The notes under the pieces: model-generated
Told to the model about the DNA's origin: nothing
Databases searched by the model: none
The model's input: the letters and a program-made list of their open reading frames with translations, nothing else
Program-made: the position numbers and the translations under genes
In this document: one piece after another, positions 51,796 to 62,100 of the stretch
Numbering within the stretch: position 1 is the stretch's first letter
Layout: every line of letters begins with the position of its first letter
Origin: DATBLE01 sp963808815
GTDB lineage: Bacteria > Actinomycetota > Thermoleophilia > Gaiellales > Gaiellaceae
Assembly (NCBI GenBank): GCA_963808815.1
Contig: CAWEGI010000016.1
Span: 1 to 64,000 of the forward strand
Length of the DNA: 64,000 nt
Direction of reading: 5' to 3'

Positions 51796-53020
51796 GCAGG
51801 TCACGCTGCCCCGGCTCGGCCAGGGCATGGAGTCGGGGACGATCGTCCGCTGGCTGAAGTCGGAGGGCGACCAGGTGAAAAAGGGCGAGCCGCTCTACGA
51901 GCTCGACACCGACAAGGTCACGCAGGAAGTCGAGGCGGACGTCGGCGGCGTCCTCCTGAAGATCCTCGTCAACGACGGCGAGGTGCCGGTCGGGACGCCC
52001 GTCGCTTTCCTGGGGGAGGCCGGGGAGAACCTGCCGGAGGTCGAGGCGCCTGCAGAGCCGGAGGCAGTGTCTGCGGGGACAGGCGCCGAGCAGGCGCAGC
52101 GCGCTCCGGAGCGGCCCGACGAGTCTGCCCCTGCGGAGGTCGAGGCTGCGGCGCCCGAAGCGGTTCCTTCCGACAGCGGCCGCATCAAGGCCTCGCCCTT
52201 GGCTCGCCGGATCGCCCGCGAGCGAGGGATCGACCTGGCCTCCGTGAGCGGCACCGGGCCCGAGGGCCGCATCGTCGCCGAGGACGTCGAGCGGGCGGAC
52301 GTCGCCGGCACGGGGCGGGCGCCGGCGCGGGCAGCCGCGGCGGGCGAGGTCGAGCGCGTCGAGCTGACCTCGCTGCGCAGGACGGTCGGGCGGCGGATGA
52401 CCGAGGCGTGGGCAGCGCCCGCCTTCCAGATCGTCATGTCCGCGGACATGACCCGTGCCCAGCAGCTGCGGGCGCGGCTGGTCGAGCGGCACCCGGACGA
52501 GCGCCCGACGGTGACGGATGTGCTCACCAAGATCTGCGCCGCGGCGCTGATGCGCCACCGGGCCGTCAACGCGCTCTACGCGGGCGACGCCGTCGAGCTG
52601 TATCCCTCCGCGAACGTCGGCATCGCCGTCGCCACCGACCGCGGCCTGCTCGTGCCGGTCATCCCCCGCTGCGAGGCCCTGACGGTCGCGGAGATCGCCG
52701 CCGCCCGCGCCGACCTCGTCGCCCGGGCGCGCGACGGCAAGCTGCAGGCCGCCGATCTCGAGGGCGGCACGTTCACCATCTCCAACCTCGGCATGTACGG
52801 CGTGGAGCAGTTCGTCGCCGTGCTCAACCCGCCTCAGGCCGCGATCCTCGCCGTCGGGGCGATCGAGGACCGACCGGTCGCGCGAGACGGGGCGCTCGTC
52901 GCCCGGCCGATGTTGACGCTGACCCTCACCTGCGACCACCGCACGATCGACGGCGCGACCGCGGCCGACTTCCTCCGGACGGTCAAGGAGTTCCTGGAGG
53001 AGCCGGGCCTGGCGCTCTAG
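51788..53020 (+). CDS. 2-oxoacid dehydrogenase E2 component (dihydrolipoamide acyltransferase)
   Basis: 410-aa core enzyme. Seen: one lipoyl domain (1-80) with ELDTDKVTQEVEA holding the lipoylated Lys; Ala/Pro/Glu-rich linker; E3/E1-binding domain ASPLARRIARERGIDLASVS and GTGPEGRIVAEDV (about 135-170); catalytic domain (about 195-410) with FTISNLGMYGVEQFVAVLNP and active-site CDHRTIDGA. The linker DNA contains a reversed copy of the CTGTCCCCGCAGA repeat motif (52070-52084), translated as part of AVSAGTGA. Frame intact. Confidence 0.93.
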   Translation: MAEQVTLPRLGQGMESGTIVRWLKSEGDQVKKGEPLYELDTDKVTQEVEADVGGVLLKILVNDGEVPVGTPVAFLGEAGENLPEVEAPAEPEAVSAGTGAEQAQRAPERPDESAPAEVEAAAPEAVPSDSGRIKASPLARRIARERGIDLASVSGTGPEGRIVAEDVERADVAGTGRAPARAAAAGEVERVELTSLRRTVGRRMTEAWAAPAFQIVMSADMTRAQQLRARLVERHPDERPTVTDVLTKICAAALMRHRAVNALYAGDAVELYPSANVGIAVATDRGLLVPVIPRCEALTVAEIAAARADLVARARDGKLQAADLEGGTFTISNLGMYGVEQFVAVLNPPQAAILAVGAIEDRPVARDGALVARPMLTLTLTCDHRTIDGATAADFLRTVKEFLEEPGLAL

Positions 53021-53032
53021 AAAGGTGACCGT

Positions 53033-53368
53033 ATGAGCGTCTGGTACCGCGTGCGGGACATGGCCGCAGCGCGGGCGTTCTACCAGGACGTGCTCGGGTT
53101 CGAGGAGCGCTACTCGGACGAGGACGGCCGCTGGGCGCGGCTGCGGCGCGAGGACATGGAGATCGCGCTCTGGGAGGCACAGGGCGACGAGGGCGGAGTT
53201 GCCTCCGTCACCGTTCCCGACCTGCGCGCGGAGGTCGACCGGCTGCGTGCTCGGGGGGTGGAGGTCGGCGTGATCCTCGAGCTGCACGGCCAGGTGCGGA
53301 TCGTCGACGTCTTCGACCCGGACGGCAACCGAATCCAACTCACGGAGGAAGTCGAACAACAGACATGA
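53033..53368 (+). CDS. VOC-family (glyoxalase/bleomycin-resistance fold) protein
   Basis: 111-aa single VOC module. Seen: VWYRVRDMAAARAFYQDVLG, WARLRREDMEIALWEAQ and IVDVFDPDGNRIQLTEE with the terminal Glu. The expected first His is replaced by Tyr or Arg, so metal binding is doubtful. ATG 12 bases after the E2 stop with AAAGGTGA as ribosome site; its stop overlaps the acetyltransferase start (ATGA). Function unknown. Confidence 0.82.
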   Translation: MSVWYRVRDMAAARAFYQDVLGFEERYSDEDGRWARLRREDMEIALWEAQGDEGGVASVTVPDLRAEVDRLRARGVEVGVILELHGQVRIVDVFDPDGNRIQLTEEVEQQT

Positions 53369-53817
53369 TCAGGCCGGCCGGGGCGCAGGACCTGCCGTTC
53401 CTCAGGGACATGCTCCGCCACGCCTACTACGCCCGCTGGGGGTCGGAAGCCGACGTCCCGCTCGAGCGCTACGTGGCCGGCTGGGGACGGCCGGGCGACA
53501 ACGCGCTGGTCGCGATCGACGAGTTCCAGCCGGTCGGCGCGGCGTGGTACCGGCTGTTCGAGGCGGACGAACCAGGGTACGGATTCGTCGACGAGCAGAC
53601 GCCGGAACTGACGATCGCGATCGTCCCGAGCATGCGCGGGCGGGGCCTGGGCGAGGAGCTCCTCTCCGTCCTGCTCGACCGGGCGCGGGAAGAGGGGCGC
53701 CCGCGGATCAGCCTCAGCGTGGAGCCGGACAACCCCGCGATCCGACTGTACGAGCAGCACGGCTTCGCGAGGGTCGGCGAGCGCGCGGGCGCACTGGTGA
53801 TGAGCGCGGCGCTGTAA
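53365..53817 (+). CDS. GNAT-family N-acetyltransferase
   Basis: 150-aa GNAT enzyme. Seen: IRPAGAQDLPFLRDMLRHAY, motif A LTIAIVPSMRGRGLGEELLS with the acetyl-CoA pyrophosphate loop RGRGLG, motif B SLSVEPDNPAIRLYEQHGF. ATG start overlapping the VOC stop. Acceptor amine unknown. It lies in the run between E2 and the large cyclase regulator. Confidence 0.88.
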   Translation: MIRPAGAQDLPFLRDMLRHAYYARWGSEADVPLERYVAGWGRPGDNALVAIDEFQPVGAAWYRLFEADEPGYGFVDEQTPELTIAIVPSMRGRGLGEELLSVLLDRAREEGRPRISLSVEPDNPAIRLYEQHGFARVGERAGALVMSAAL

Positions 53818-53878
53818 CCAAGCCCTCACTGTTCTTCCTGCTCAGGAGTACTCTGTAGCCCCCCGAGGAAGGGTCGTG

Positions 53879-56800
53879 ATGTACTGCTCCGCATGCGAAA
53901 CCGACAACGAGGCGGGTCGGAAGTTCTGTGGCGAGTGCGGCAACGCGCTCGCCGCCGTCTGCCCAGCGTGCGGTAGCGCGAACACGCCGGGGGTCAAGTT
54001 CTGCGGCGAGTGCGGGGCGCAGCTCGGAGTCGAGGCCGCAGCCCCGTCGCTCCCGTCGCCGGCCGAGCCCGTCGCCGAGCGCAAGCTCGTCTCGGTGCTG
54101 TTCGCCGACCTGGTCGGCTTCACGTCGGCCTCCGAGGCGCGCGACGCCGAGGACACGCGTGAGCTGCTCTCCCGGTACTTCGACACGTGCCGGCGGCTGA
54201 TCGAGCTCTACGGCGGTACGGTCGAGAAGTTCATCGGCGACGCCGTGATGGCCGTCTGGGGGACGCCGACGGCGACCGAGGACGACGCCGAACGGGCGGT
54301 CCGCGCCGCGCTCGACCTCGTCGCTGCGGTGACAGCGCTCGGCGACGAGGGGGGCGTCTCGGAGCTCCGTGCCCGGGCGGCCGTGATGACCGGCGAGGCG
54401 GCAGTGACGATCGGCGCGGAGGGGCAGGGCATGGTCGCGGGCGACCTCGTCAACACCGCTTCCCGCGTGCAGTCCCTCGCCGACCCGGGCTCCGTTCTCG
54501 TCGGGGAGGCGACGCGCCGCGCAACCGACCAGACGGTCGTCTACGAGGAGGCGGGCTCACACGAGCTGAAGGGGAAGGTCGGGCTCACGCCGCTCTGGCG
54601 AGCGCTGCGGATCGTGTCCGGTGCGCGCGGCTCGCTGAAGTCGGCCGGGCTCGAGGCGCCGTTCGTCGGGCGCGACCGCGAGCTCCGCCAGATCAAGGAG
54701 CTCTTCCACGCCTGCGCGGACGAGGGCAGGGCGCACCTCGTCTCGGTCACCGGCATCGCCGGGATCGGCAAGTCGCGGCTGGGCTGGGAGTTCTACAAGT
54801 ACTTCGACGGGATCGCCCAGATCACGTACTGGCACCGCGGACGCTGCCTCTCCTACGGCGAGGGTGTGACGTACTGGGCTCTCGCCGACATGGTCCGCAT
54901 GCGCGCGCGGATCGCGGAGGACGAGGACGAGGCTTCGGCCCTGGCCAAGCTGGCGGCGGTCGTCGAGGAGCACCTCGCCGACCCGGCAGAGCGCCGCTTC
55001 GTCGAGCCCAGGCTCGCGCATCTCCTCGGACTCGAGGACGAGAGCGGGCGGTACGAGCGCGAAGACCTGTTCGCGGCGTGGCGGCTGTTCTTCGAGCGGC
55101 TCGCCGCCGTCTACCCCGTAGTCATGCTCTTCGAGGACATGCAGTGGGCGGATGCTTCGCTCCTCGACTTCATCGAGCACCTGCTCGAGTGGGGACGCAA
55201 CTCGCCGATCCTCGTCGTCACGCAGGCGCGGCCCGAGCTGCTCGAACAGCGGCCAACCTGGGGAGCCGGCCACCGAAACTTCAGTTCGATCTACCTGGAG
55301 CCGCTTCCCGAGCACGCGATGGAGCAGTTGCTCACCGGCCTCGTCCCCGGCCTCCCGGAGGAGCTGCGCGCGCAGATCCTCGCCAGGGCGGAGGGCATCC
55401 CGCTGTACGCGGTCGAAACCGTGCGCATGCTGCTCGACCGGGGCGCGCTCGTGCAGGAGGGCGCCGTCTATCGGCCGGCGGGAACGATCGAGTCGCTCGA
55501 GGTCCCGGAGACGCTCCACGCATTGATCGCCGCCCGGCTGGACGGACTGCCGCAGGCCGAGCGCCGCGTCGTCCAGGACGCCTCCGTCCTCGGCAAGACG
55601 TTCACGAAGCAGTCGGTCGCTGCGCTGACAGAGCTTCCCGAGGCGGATCTCGAACCGCTGCTGTCCTCACTCACACGCAAGGAGATCTTCGGTGTCCAGG
55701 TCGACCCGCGCTCGCCCGAGCACGGCCAGTACGGCTTTCTGCAGGACCTGCTCCGCAAGGTGGCCTATGAGACGTTGGCCAAGGCCGACCGGAAGGCGCG
55801 ACACCTGGCCGCCGCGGCGTATCTCGAGCGGACACTCGGAGAGCAGGAGGTCGTCGAGGTCGTTGCCTCGCACTACCTCGATGCCTACAGGGTGGCCCCC
55901 GACGCCGCGGACGCCGGGGAGATTCGTGCAACGGCCGGCGAGCGGCTTGCCGGTGCCGGAGTGCGTGCGGCCTCCCTCGGAGCGAACGAGGAGGCCGAAC
56001 GGTACTTCGCCCAGGCAGCCGAGCTCGCCGACGACCCACTTGCCAAGGCGACGCTGGAAGAGCAGGCGGGTCGGATCGCGTGGCGCGGGCTTCGGCCGGT
56101 CGAGGCCCGGGTGTACCTCGGCCGGGCGTTGGCCGCCTTCGAGGCGGCTGGTTTGGGGCGACGGTCGGCGCGGGTCTCGGCCACCGTGGCCGAGATCGAC
56201 TACCGCGAAGGACACCTCTCCGAGGCGGTTGCCCGACTCGAGACGGCGCTCGCCACGCTCGCGGACGAAGAGCCGGACGAGGACCTCGCGTACGCCGCCG
56301 CGCAGCTCGGACGGTTCCTCGTGCTCAACAACCAGTCCGAGGAGGGAGCCCCGCGGCTCGAGCTGGCGCTGGAGCTGGCCGAGGCGCTGCGTCTGCCCGA
56401 GGTCTTCTGCCAGGCCCTGACGAGCAAGGCAATCTCATACGTGAATCAGAACCGGCTCGAGGAGGGCCGCATCCTCCTCGAGGGGGCGCTCGAACGCGCC
56501 CTGGCCAACGATCTGCACACAGCTGCGACTCGCACCATCAACAACCTGGCGGTCGACCACGAGTCCGCCGACCGTTACCGAGAGGCTGTCAAGGTCACCG
56601 CCCAGGGGCTCGAGCTCGCCCGGCGGGTCGGCGACCGTCTTTCCGAGGAGGACTTCGTGTACGGCCCCCTCAGTAGCCTCGTCCTGCTGGGGGAGTGGGA
56701 CGAGGTGCTCGTTTGTGCCGCGGGTGCGGACGAGACAGGGTTGTCCTTTCGCGGGCTCCTCCTTCCCGTCGTCCTCGTCGAGTGCGCGCGCGGCGACCTG

Positions 56801-57358
56801 CACATGGCTCGAGACCGACTGGACACCGACGTGGCCTTGCGGGAATCGGAGGACCTGCAGGAGCAGCTCGGCTATGGCTTTGCCGAGGCCCACGTTCTTC
56901 GGCTGGAGGGGCGGCCCCGCGAGGCGCTCGCCGCAGCCGACTCTGCGCTCGCGCTCGGTCTGGAGCTGGGGACCACCTTCATCAACGTGAAGCTCTGTCT
57001 CGTGGAGGTGCTCGAGGCCGCCTTCGCGGTCGGAGACCAGGCGGAGGTCGAGCGCCGGCTCGAGATGATCGAAGGGCTACGACCGGGTGAGCGCCCGCTG
57101 CTGCTCGAGGCCCAAGCTCATCGGTTCCGGTCGAAGCTGAACGGCGACGAAGCGGGCTTCCGCGCCGCCGCCGCGCTCTTCCGCGAGCTGGAGACGCCGT
57201 TCTGGCTCGCGGTCACGCTGCTGGAGCACGGCGAGGCGGCCGGATCAGCGCCGCTCGTCGACGAAGCGCGCGAGATCTTCGCTCGGCTCGAAGCCACACC
57301 GTGGCTCGCGCGCTGCGACGCGCTGGCACCCGCTCGTGCCGAGACCGCCAGCGTCTAG
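53879..57358 (+). CDS. zinc-ribbon / class III cyclase / AAA ATPase / TPR regulator
   Basis: 1159-aa multidomain protein. Residues 1-50: two zinc ribbons (YCSACETDNEAGRKFCGECG and CPACGSANTPGVKFCGECG). About 70-240: class III cyclase domain with LFADLVGFTSASEARD and EKFIGDAVMAVWGTP, both metal Asp intact. About 260-560: ATPase, Walker A VTGIAGIGKSRLGW and FEDMQWADASLLDF. About 640-1155: TPR-like helical repeats. This architecture is common among actinobacterial signalling ATPases; target unknown. A GTG three bases upstream is possible. Nine bases separate it from the E3 gene. Frame intact. Confidence 0.9.
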   Translation: MYCSACETDNEAGRKFCGECGNALAAVCPACGSANTPGVKFCGECGAQLGVEAAAPSLPSPAEPVAERKLVSVLFADLVGFTSASEARDAEDTRELLSRYFDTCRRLIELYGGTVEKFIGDAVMAVWGTPTATEDDAERAVRAALDLVAAVTALGDEGGVSELRARAAVMTGEAAVTIGAEGQGMVAGDLVNTASRVQSLADPGSVLVGEATRRATDQTVVYEEAGSHELKGKVGLTPLWRALRIVSGARGSLKSAGLEAPFVGRDRELRQIKELFHACADEGRAHLVSVTGIAGIGKSRLGWEFYKYFDGIAQITYWHRGRCLSYGEGVTYWALADMVRMRARIAEDEDEASALAKLAAVVEEHLADPAERRFVEPRLAHLLGLEDESGRYEREDLFAAWRLFFERLAAVYPVVMLFEDMQWADASLLDFIEHLLEWGRNSPILVVTQARPELLEQRPTWGAGHRNFSSIYLEPLPEHAMEQLLTGLVPGLPEELRAQILARAEGIPLYAVETVRMLLDRGALVQEGAVYRPAGTIESLEVPETLHALIAARLDGLPQAERRVVQDASVLGKTFTKQSVAALTELPEADLEPLLSSLTRKEIFGVQVDPRSPEHGQYGFLQDLLRKVAYETLAKADRKARHLAAAAYLERTLGEQEVVEVVASHYLDAYRVAPDAADAGEIRATAGERLAGAGVRAASLGANEEAERYFAQAAELADDPLAKATLEEQAGRIAWRGLRPVEARVYLGRALAAFEAAGLGRRSARVSATVAEIDYREGHLSEAVARLETALATLADEEPDEDLAYAAAQLGRFLVLNNQSEEGAPRLELALELAEALRLPEVFCQALTSKAISYVNQNRLEEGRILLEGALERALANDLHTAATRTINNLAVDHESADRYREAVKVTAQGLELARRVGDRLSEEDFVYGPLSSLVLLGEWDEVLVCAAGADETGLSFRGLLLPVVLVECARGDLHMARDRLDTDVALRESEDLQEQLGYGFAEAHVLRLEGRPREALAAADSALALGLELGTTFINVKLCLVEVLEAAFAVGDQAEVERRLEMIEGLRPGERPLLLEAQAHRFRSKLNGDEAGFRAAAALFRELETPFWLAVTLLEHGEAAGSAPLVDEAREIFARLEATPWLARCDALAPARAETASV

Positions 57359-57367
57359 GATCGAGCC

Positions 57368-58775
57368 ATGGAATGCGACGTCGCCGTCCTGGGAGGCGGC
57401 CCGGGCGGCTACACCGCCGCGATTCGCGCCGCGCAGCTCGGAGCGAAGACGGTCTGCATCGAGCAGGAGCCCGAGTTGGGCGGCACGTGTCTGCGCATCG
57501 GCTGCATCCCGACCAAGGCGTGGGTGCAGACCGCGTTCGCGCTGAGAGAGGCGGAGGAGAGCTTCGCCAAGTTCGGTGTCCAGGTCGGCGAAGCCAGGCT
57601 CGACCTGGCGAAGGCGAACGAGTGGAAGGCCGCGGTCGTCAAGCAGATGACGAGCGGCGTGGCTTCCCTGTTCAAGGCGAACGGGGTCGAGTGGGTGAAG
57701 GGCCGAGGGCGCTTCGCCGACGCGAACACGATCGCGGTCGAGGGCGGCGAGGACGTCACCTTCAAGAGCGGGATCGTCGCCACCGGCTCGTACCCGATCA
57801 GGCCTCCGATCGAGGGGCTCGACTCGCCGCTCTGCGTCGACTCGACGGGGCTGCTCGCCCAGGAGAAGGTGCCGAAGCGCCTGGTGGTGCTCGGCGGCGG
57901 GATCATCGGCTGCGAGTTCGCCTCGATCTTCCAGCGCTTCGGCTCCGAGGTGACGATCGTCGAGATGCTCCCGAGCCTGATCCCGATGGAGGATGCCGAT
58001 GCCGCGAAGGAGCTGGCGAAGCAGTTCGGCAAGCGCGGGATCGTGCTCGAGCTCGAGCAGCAGTGCACGAAGGTCAAGGACAAGGACGGCGCTGCTGAAC
58101 GTCCACTACGGCGACGGCAAGAAGGTCGAGGCCGACCTGATGCTCGTCGCGGTCGGGCGCGCACCGCTGGTCGAGGGGCTCGGCCTCGAGGAGCTGGGCG
58201 TGCAGGTCGACCGCAGAGCGGGGATCGGCACCGACGAGCACCGCCGGACCGCGGTCCCGCACATCTACGCGGTCGGCGACTGCGCCGGCTACTGGCAGCT
58301 CGCCCACACCGCCTTCCGCGAGGGCGAGGTGGCGGCAGAGAACGCGCTCGGTCACGACGCGGTTGTCGACCCGCGCGGCGTGCCGCGCCCGATCTACACC
58401 GACCCGGAAGTGGCCGCCGTCGGTCTGACCGAGGCGCAGGCGCGCGAGCAGTACGGCGACGAGGTCGCCGTCGGGACGTTCCCGTGGGTGGCGAACGCCC
58501 GCGCGGTCATGCAGGACGCCACCGTCGGCTGGGTGAAGTCGATCCACGAGACCCGCTACGGCGAGCTGCTCGGCCTGGTCATGGTCGGCCCGCACGTCAC
58601 CGACCTGATCGAGGCCGGCGTCGTCGCCCTCGATGCCGAGGCGACCGTCGAGACCGTCGCCGACGGGATCGCGGCGCACCCGACCCTGTCCGAGGCGATC
58701 AAGGAAGCCGGGCTGGTCGCGCTCGGCCGCCCGATCCACATGCCGCCGAAGCGCAAGGTTCCGGCGAACGCCTGA
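57368..58775 (+). CDS. lpdA: dihydrolipoamide dehydrogenase (E3), frameshifted
   Basis: About 469-aa flavoenzyme reoxidising lipoate of the E2 core. Seen: FAD fold DVAVLGGGPGGYTAAIRAAQ, redox disulfide GGTCLRIGCIPTKAW, NAD fold RLVVLGGGIIGCEFASIFQR, FAD motif HIYAVGDCAGYWQLAHTAFR, and active-site His/Glu in AAHPTLSEAIKEA. All catalytic residues are present. An indel near 58093 joins the two halves. ATG start. It completes the E1-E2-E3 set although three genes lie between E2 and E3. Confidence 0.92.
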
Positions 58776-58793
58776 GCGGGAAAGGGAGGTGCG

Positions 58794-59048
58794 ATGACCA
58801 TCTTCAATCGGCGCAACGCCATGATCGGCTGGGCGGCCTGGTCGGTCGGCAAGCAGGCGATGAGGCTGAAGGCGAAAGGCGTCGTCCCCTCGAAGGGCGG
58901 CGGCTCCGGTTCCGGGAAGCGGGCCGTGAAGGTAGGAGTCGCTCTCGCCGCCGCCGCCGGCGCGGTCGCGTTCTGGCGCGCGCAGCACCGCGACAGCACC
59001 GACCACGACAGCCTCGCCGGCGAGGAGCTCGACGCTCCCCTCGACTAG
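58794..59048 (+). CDS. hypothetical small membrane-associated protein, 84 aa
   Basis: Not recognised. Seen: basic N-terminal helix RRNAMIGWAAWSVGKQAMRL, a Gly/Ser/Lys linker, a hydrophobic helix VKVGVALAAAAGAVAFWRAQ and an acidic tail. Likely a small membrane protein with basic cytosolic N-terminus. The ATG follows GGGAGGTGCG. Eighteen bases after the E3 stop, so probably the last gene of that operon. The 94 bp before dnaE hold no other gene. Confidence 0.65.
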   Translation: MTIFNRRNAMIGWAAWSVGKQAMRLKAKGVVPSKGGGSGSGKRAVKVGVALAAAAGAVAFWRAQHRDSTDHDSLAGEELDAPLD

Positions 59049-59142
59049 GGCCTGACCTCGGCGGAGGCTCCCCGGGGACTGCCTCGGCCGGTGGGACGCG
59101 GCTCCGGGCGACATCTTGGACGGGTTGTACGATGGCCCTCCG

Positions 59143-62100
59143 GTGTCCGAGGCGCCCTTCGTCCATCTGCACGTCCACTCCGAGTACTCGATCCTGGACG
59201 GGGCCTGCCGGATCCCGGCACTGGCCGCGCGGGCGGCCGAGCTGGAGATGCCGGCGGTCACGCTCACCGACCACGGCTCCCTCGCCGGCGCGGTCGAGCT
59301 GCATCGCGAGGCGAAGAATCAGGGGATCAAGCCGGTCGTCGGCTGCGAGCTGTACGTCACCGACGACCGCACGCGGCAGGAGAAGGGCTACGCCCACCTG
59401 ACCGTCCTGGCCGAGTCGAACGAGGGCTATGCGAACCTGATCAAGCTCTCGTCGCTCGGCTACCTGGAGGGCTACTACTACAAGCCGCGCGTCGACTGGG
59501 AGCTGCTCGAGCGCCACGCGCGCGGCCTGGTCGTGCTCTCGGGCTGCCTGTCCGGCCGCGTCTCGAAGGCGCTGGAGGAGGCGAGGCCGCAGGACGCCGC
59601 AGCCGATCTCGACCGGCTCGTCCAGATCTTCGGAAGGGACTCGACGTACGTCGAGATCCAGAACGCCGGCCTCGAGCCGCAGCAGCGGATCAACCCGCAG
59701 CTGGCCAGGCTCGCCGAGACCACCGGCCTGCCGCTCGTGGCCACCGGCGACGTCCACTACCTGCTGCACGACGACGCGCGCGCCCACGAGGCCCTGCTCT
59801 GCATCCAGTCCGGCGACTCGCTGAAGAATCCGAATCACTGGCGCTTCGACACCGACCAGTTCTACTTCAAGACGCCGGCCGAGATGGCGGAGGACTTCGC
59901 CGCGTACCCGGACGCGCTACGCCGGACGCTCGAGGTGGCCGAGCGCTGCAACGTCGAGATCGAGCTCGGACGGATCCTGCTGCCGCGCTACCCGGTGCCG
60001 GACGGTCGCGATGCGTTCGACTACCTCGCCGGGCTGTGCGAGGCCGGCCTCGCCGAGCGCTACGAGCAGGTCACGGCCGAGCTGCGCGAGCGCCTCCAGT
60101 TCGAGCTGAAGACGGTCCGCGAGATGGGCTTCGCCGACTACTTCCTCATCGTCTGGGACTTCATCCGCTTCGCCCGCGAGAACGGCGTCAGCGTCGGGCC
60201 GGGCCGAGGCTCCGCGGCCGGCTCCCTCGCCGCCTACTGCCTGCGCATCACCGACGTCGACCCGATGCGGTACGGGCTGCTGTTCGAACGTTTCCTCAAC
60301 CCGGCCCGAAAAGACCTGCCGGACATGGACATCGACTTCTCGGTCGCGGGCCGGGACCGAGTGATCAACTACGTCACCGAGAAATACGGCCGCGACCGGG
60401 TGGCGCAGATCATCACGTTCTCGACGATGATGGCGCGCGCGGCCGTGCGCGACGCCGGGCGCGTGCTCGAGGTGCCCTACGGCGCGGTCGACAAGGTCGC
60501 GAAGATGATTCCCGAGGGGCCGAAGGTCTACCTCGAGGACAACCTCAAGCCGGGCCAGGAGCTTCGCTCGGCGTACGACGCCGATCCGGTCGTCAAGGAG
60601 ATCGTCGACCTGGCCAGGCCGCTCGAGGGGCTCGTCCGGGCCGACTCGATCCACGCGGCCGGCGTCGTCATCGCCGACCGGCCGCTCACCGACATCGTCC
60701 CCGTCCAGCAGAAGGGGCCCGACCAGGAGGTCGTCACCCAGCTCGGCATGTGGGACGTCGTCGATCTCGGCCTGCTGAAGATCGACTTCCTCGGCCTCCG
60801 CAACCTCGACGTGATCGACGAGGCGATCCGCCTGGTCGGCGGCATCGACCTCGAGGAGCTCCCGCTCGACGACCCCAGGACCTACGCGATGCTGGCGAAG
60901 GGCGACGCCGTCGGCGTCTTCCAGTTCGAGTCGTCGGGCATGCGCGAGGCGCTCAGGCAGGTGAAGCCGACGGAGTTCGAGGACCTGATCGCGCTCGTCG
61001 CGCTCTACCGACCCGGGCCGATGGGCTACATCCCGGTCTACGCGCGCCGCAAGAACGGCCAGGAGACGGTCAGCTTCATCGACCCGCGCCTCGAGGAGAT
61101 CACCGGGGGGACCTACGGCATCTGCATCTACCAGGAGCAGTACATGCAGATCGCGAAGCAGCTCGCCGGCTTCACACCCGCCGAGGCGGAGACGCTCCGC
61201 AAGGCGATCGGCAAGAAGATCCACGAGCTGATGGCGTCCCTCAAGGGCAAGTTCCTCGAGGGCTGCGTGGCCACCGGCACCGAGCCGGAAGTCGCCCAGC
61301 AGCTGTGGAAGGACATGGAGCAGTCGCAGGACTACTCCTTCAACAAGGCTCATGCGGCCTGCTACGCGCTGATCGCCTACCGAACGGCGTGGCTGCGCGC
61401 GAACCACCCGCACGAGTACATGGCGGCACTGATCTCCTCGGTGATGAGCACGAAGGACCGCGTGCCGTTCTACGTCAACGCCTGCCAGGAGCTCGGGATC
61501 GAGGTGCTGCCGCCGGACGTGAACACGTCCCAGGTCGACTTCGCCGTCGTCGAGGGCAAGATCCGCTTCGGACTGAACGCGGTCAAGAACGTGGGCGAGG
61601 CGGCCTGCGTGGCGATCGTCTCCGCCCGGGAGACCGGCGGCGCGTTCGAGTCGATCTGGGACTTCACCGAGCGGGTCGACCCGCAGATCGTGAACCGGCG
61701 CGCGCTCGAGTCGCTCGTCCGCTGCGGCGCGCTCGACTCGACCGGCGCCTCGCGCAAGGGGATGACGGAGGTGCTCGACCAGGCGCTCTCGTGGGGCGGC
61801 AGCGAGCACGAGGCCCGCAGCTCGGGCCAGGGCTCGATCTTCGATCTCGTCGACGAGGGAACCGAGCGGCCGCGCCACCACGCGCCCGTCCCATCGGACG
61901 AATACGAGAAGGGCGAGCTGCTGCGCCTGGAGAAGGAAACGCTGGGTCTGTGGATCTCCGAGCACCCGCTGGCCGAGGTTGCCGGCGAGCTCAAACGCAA
62001 GTGTGACCGTACGCTCGCAGACCTGGAGCGCTGTCGCGACGGCGAGATCGTCACGGTGGGCGGGATCGTCTCCTCGGTCAAGCAGCTGACCACGAAGAAG

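Noticed and set aside
59091..62006. 971-aa frame parallel to dnaE
   Set aside because: Wrong-frame shadow; all PHP and polymerase motifs lie in the frame starting at 59143.
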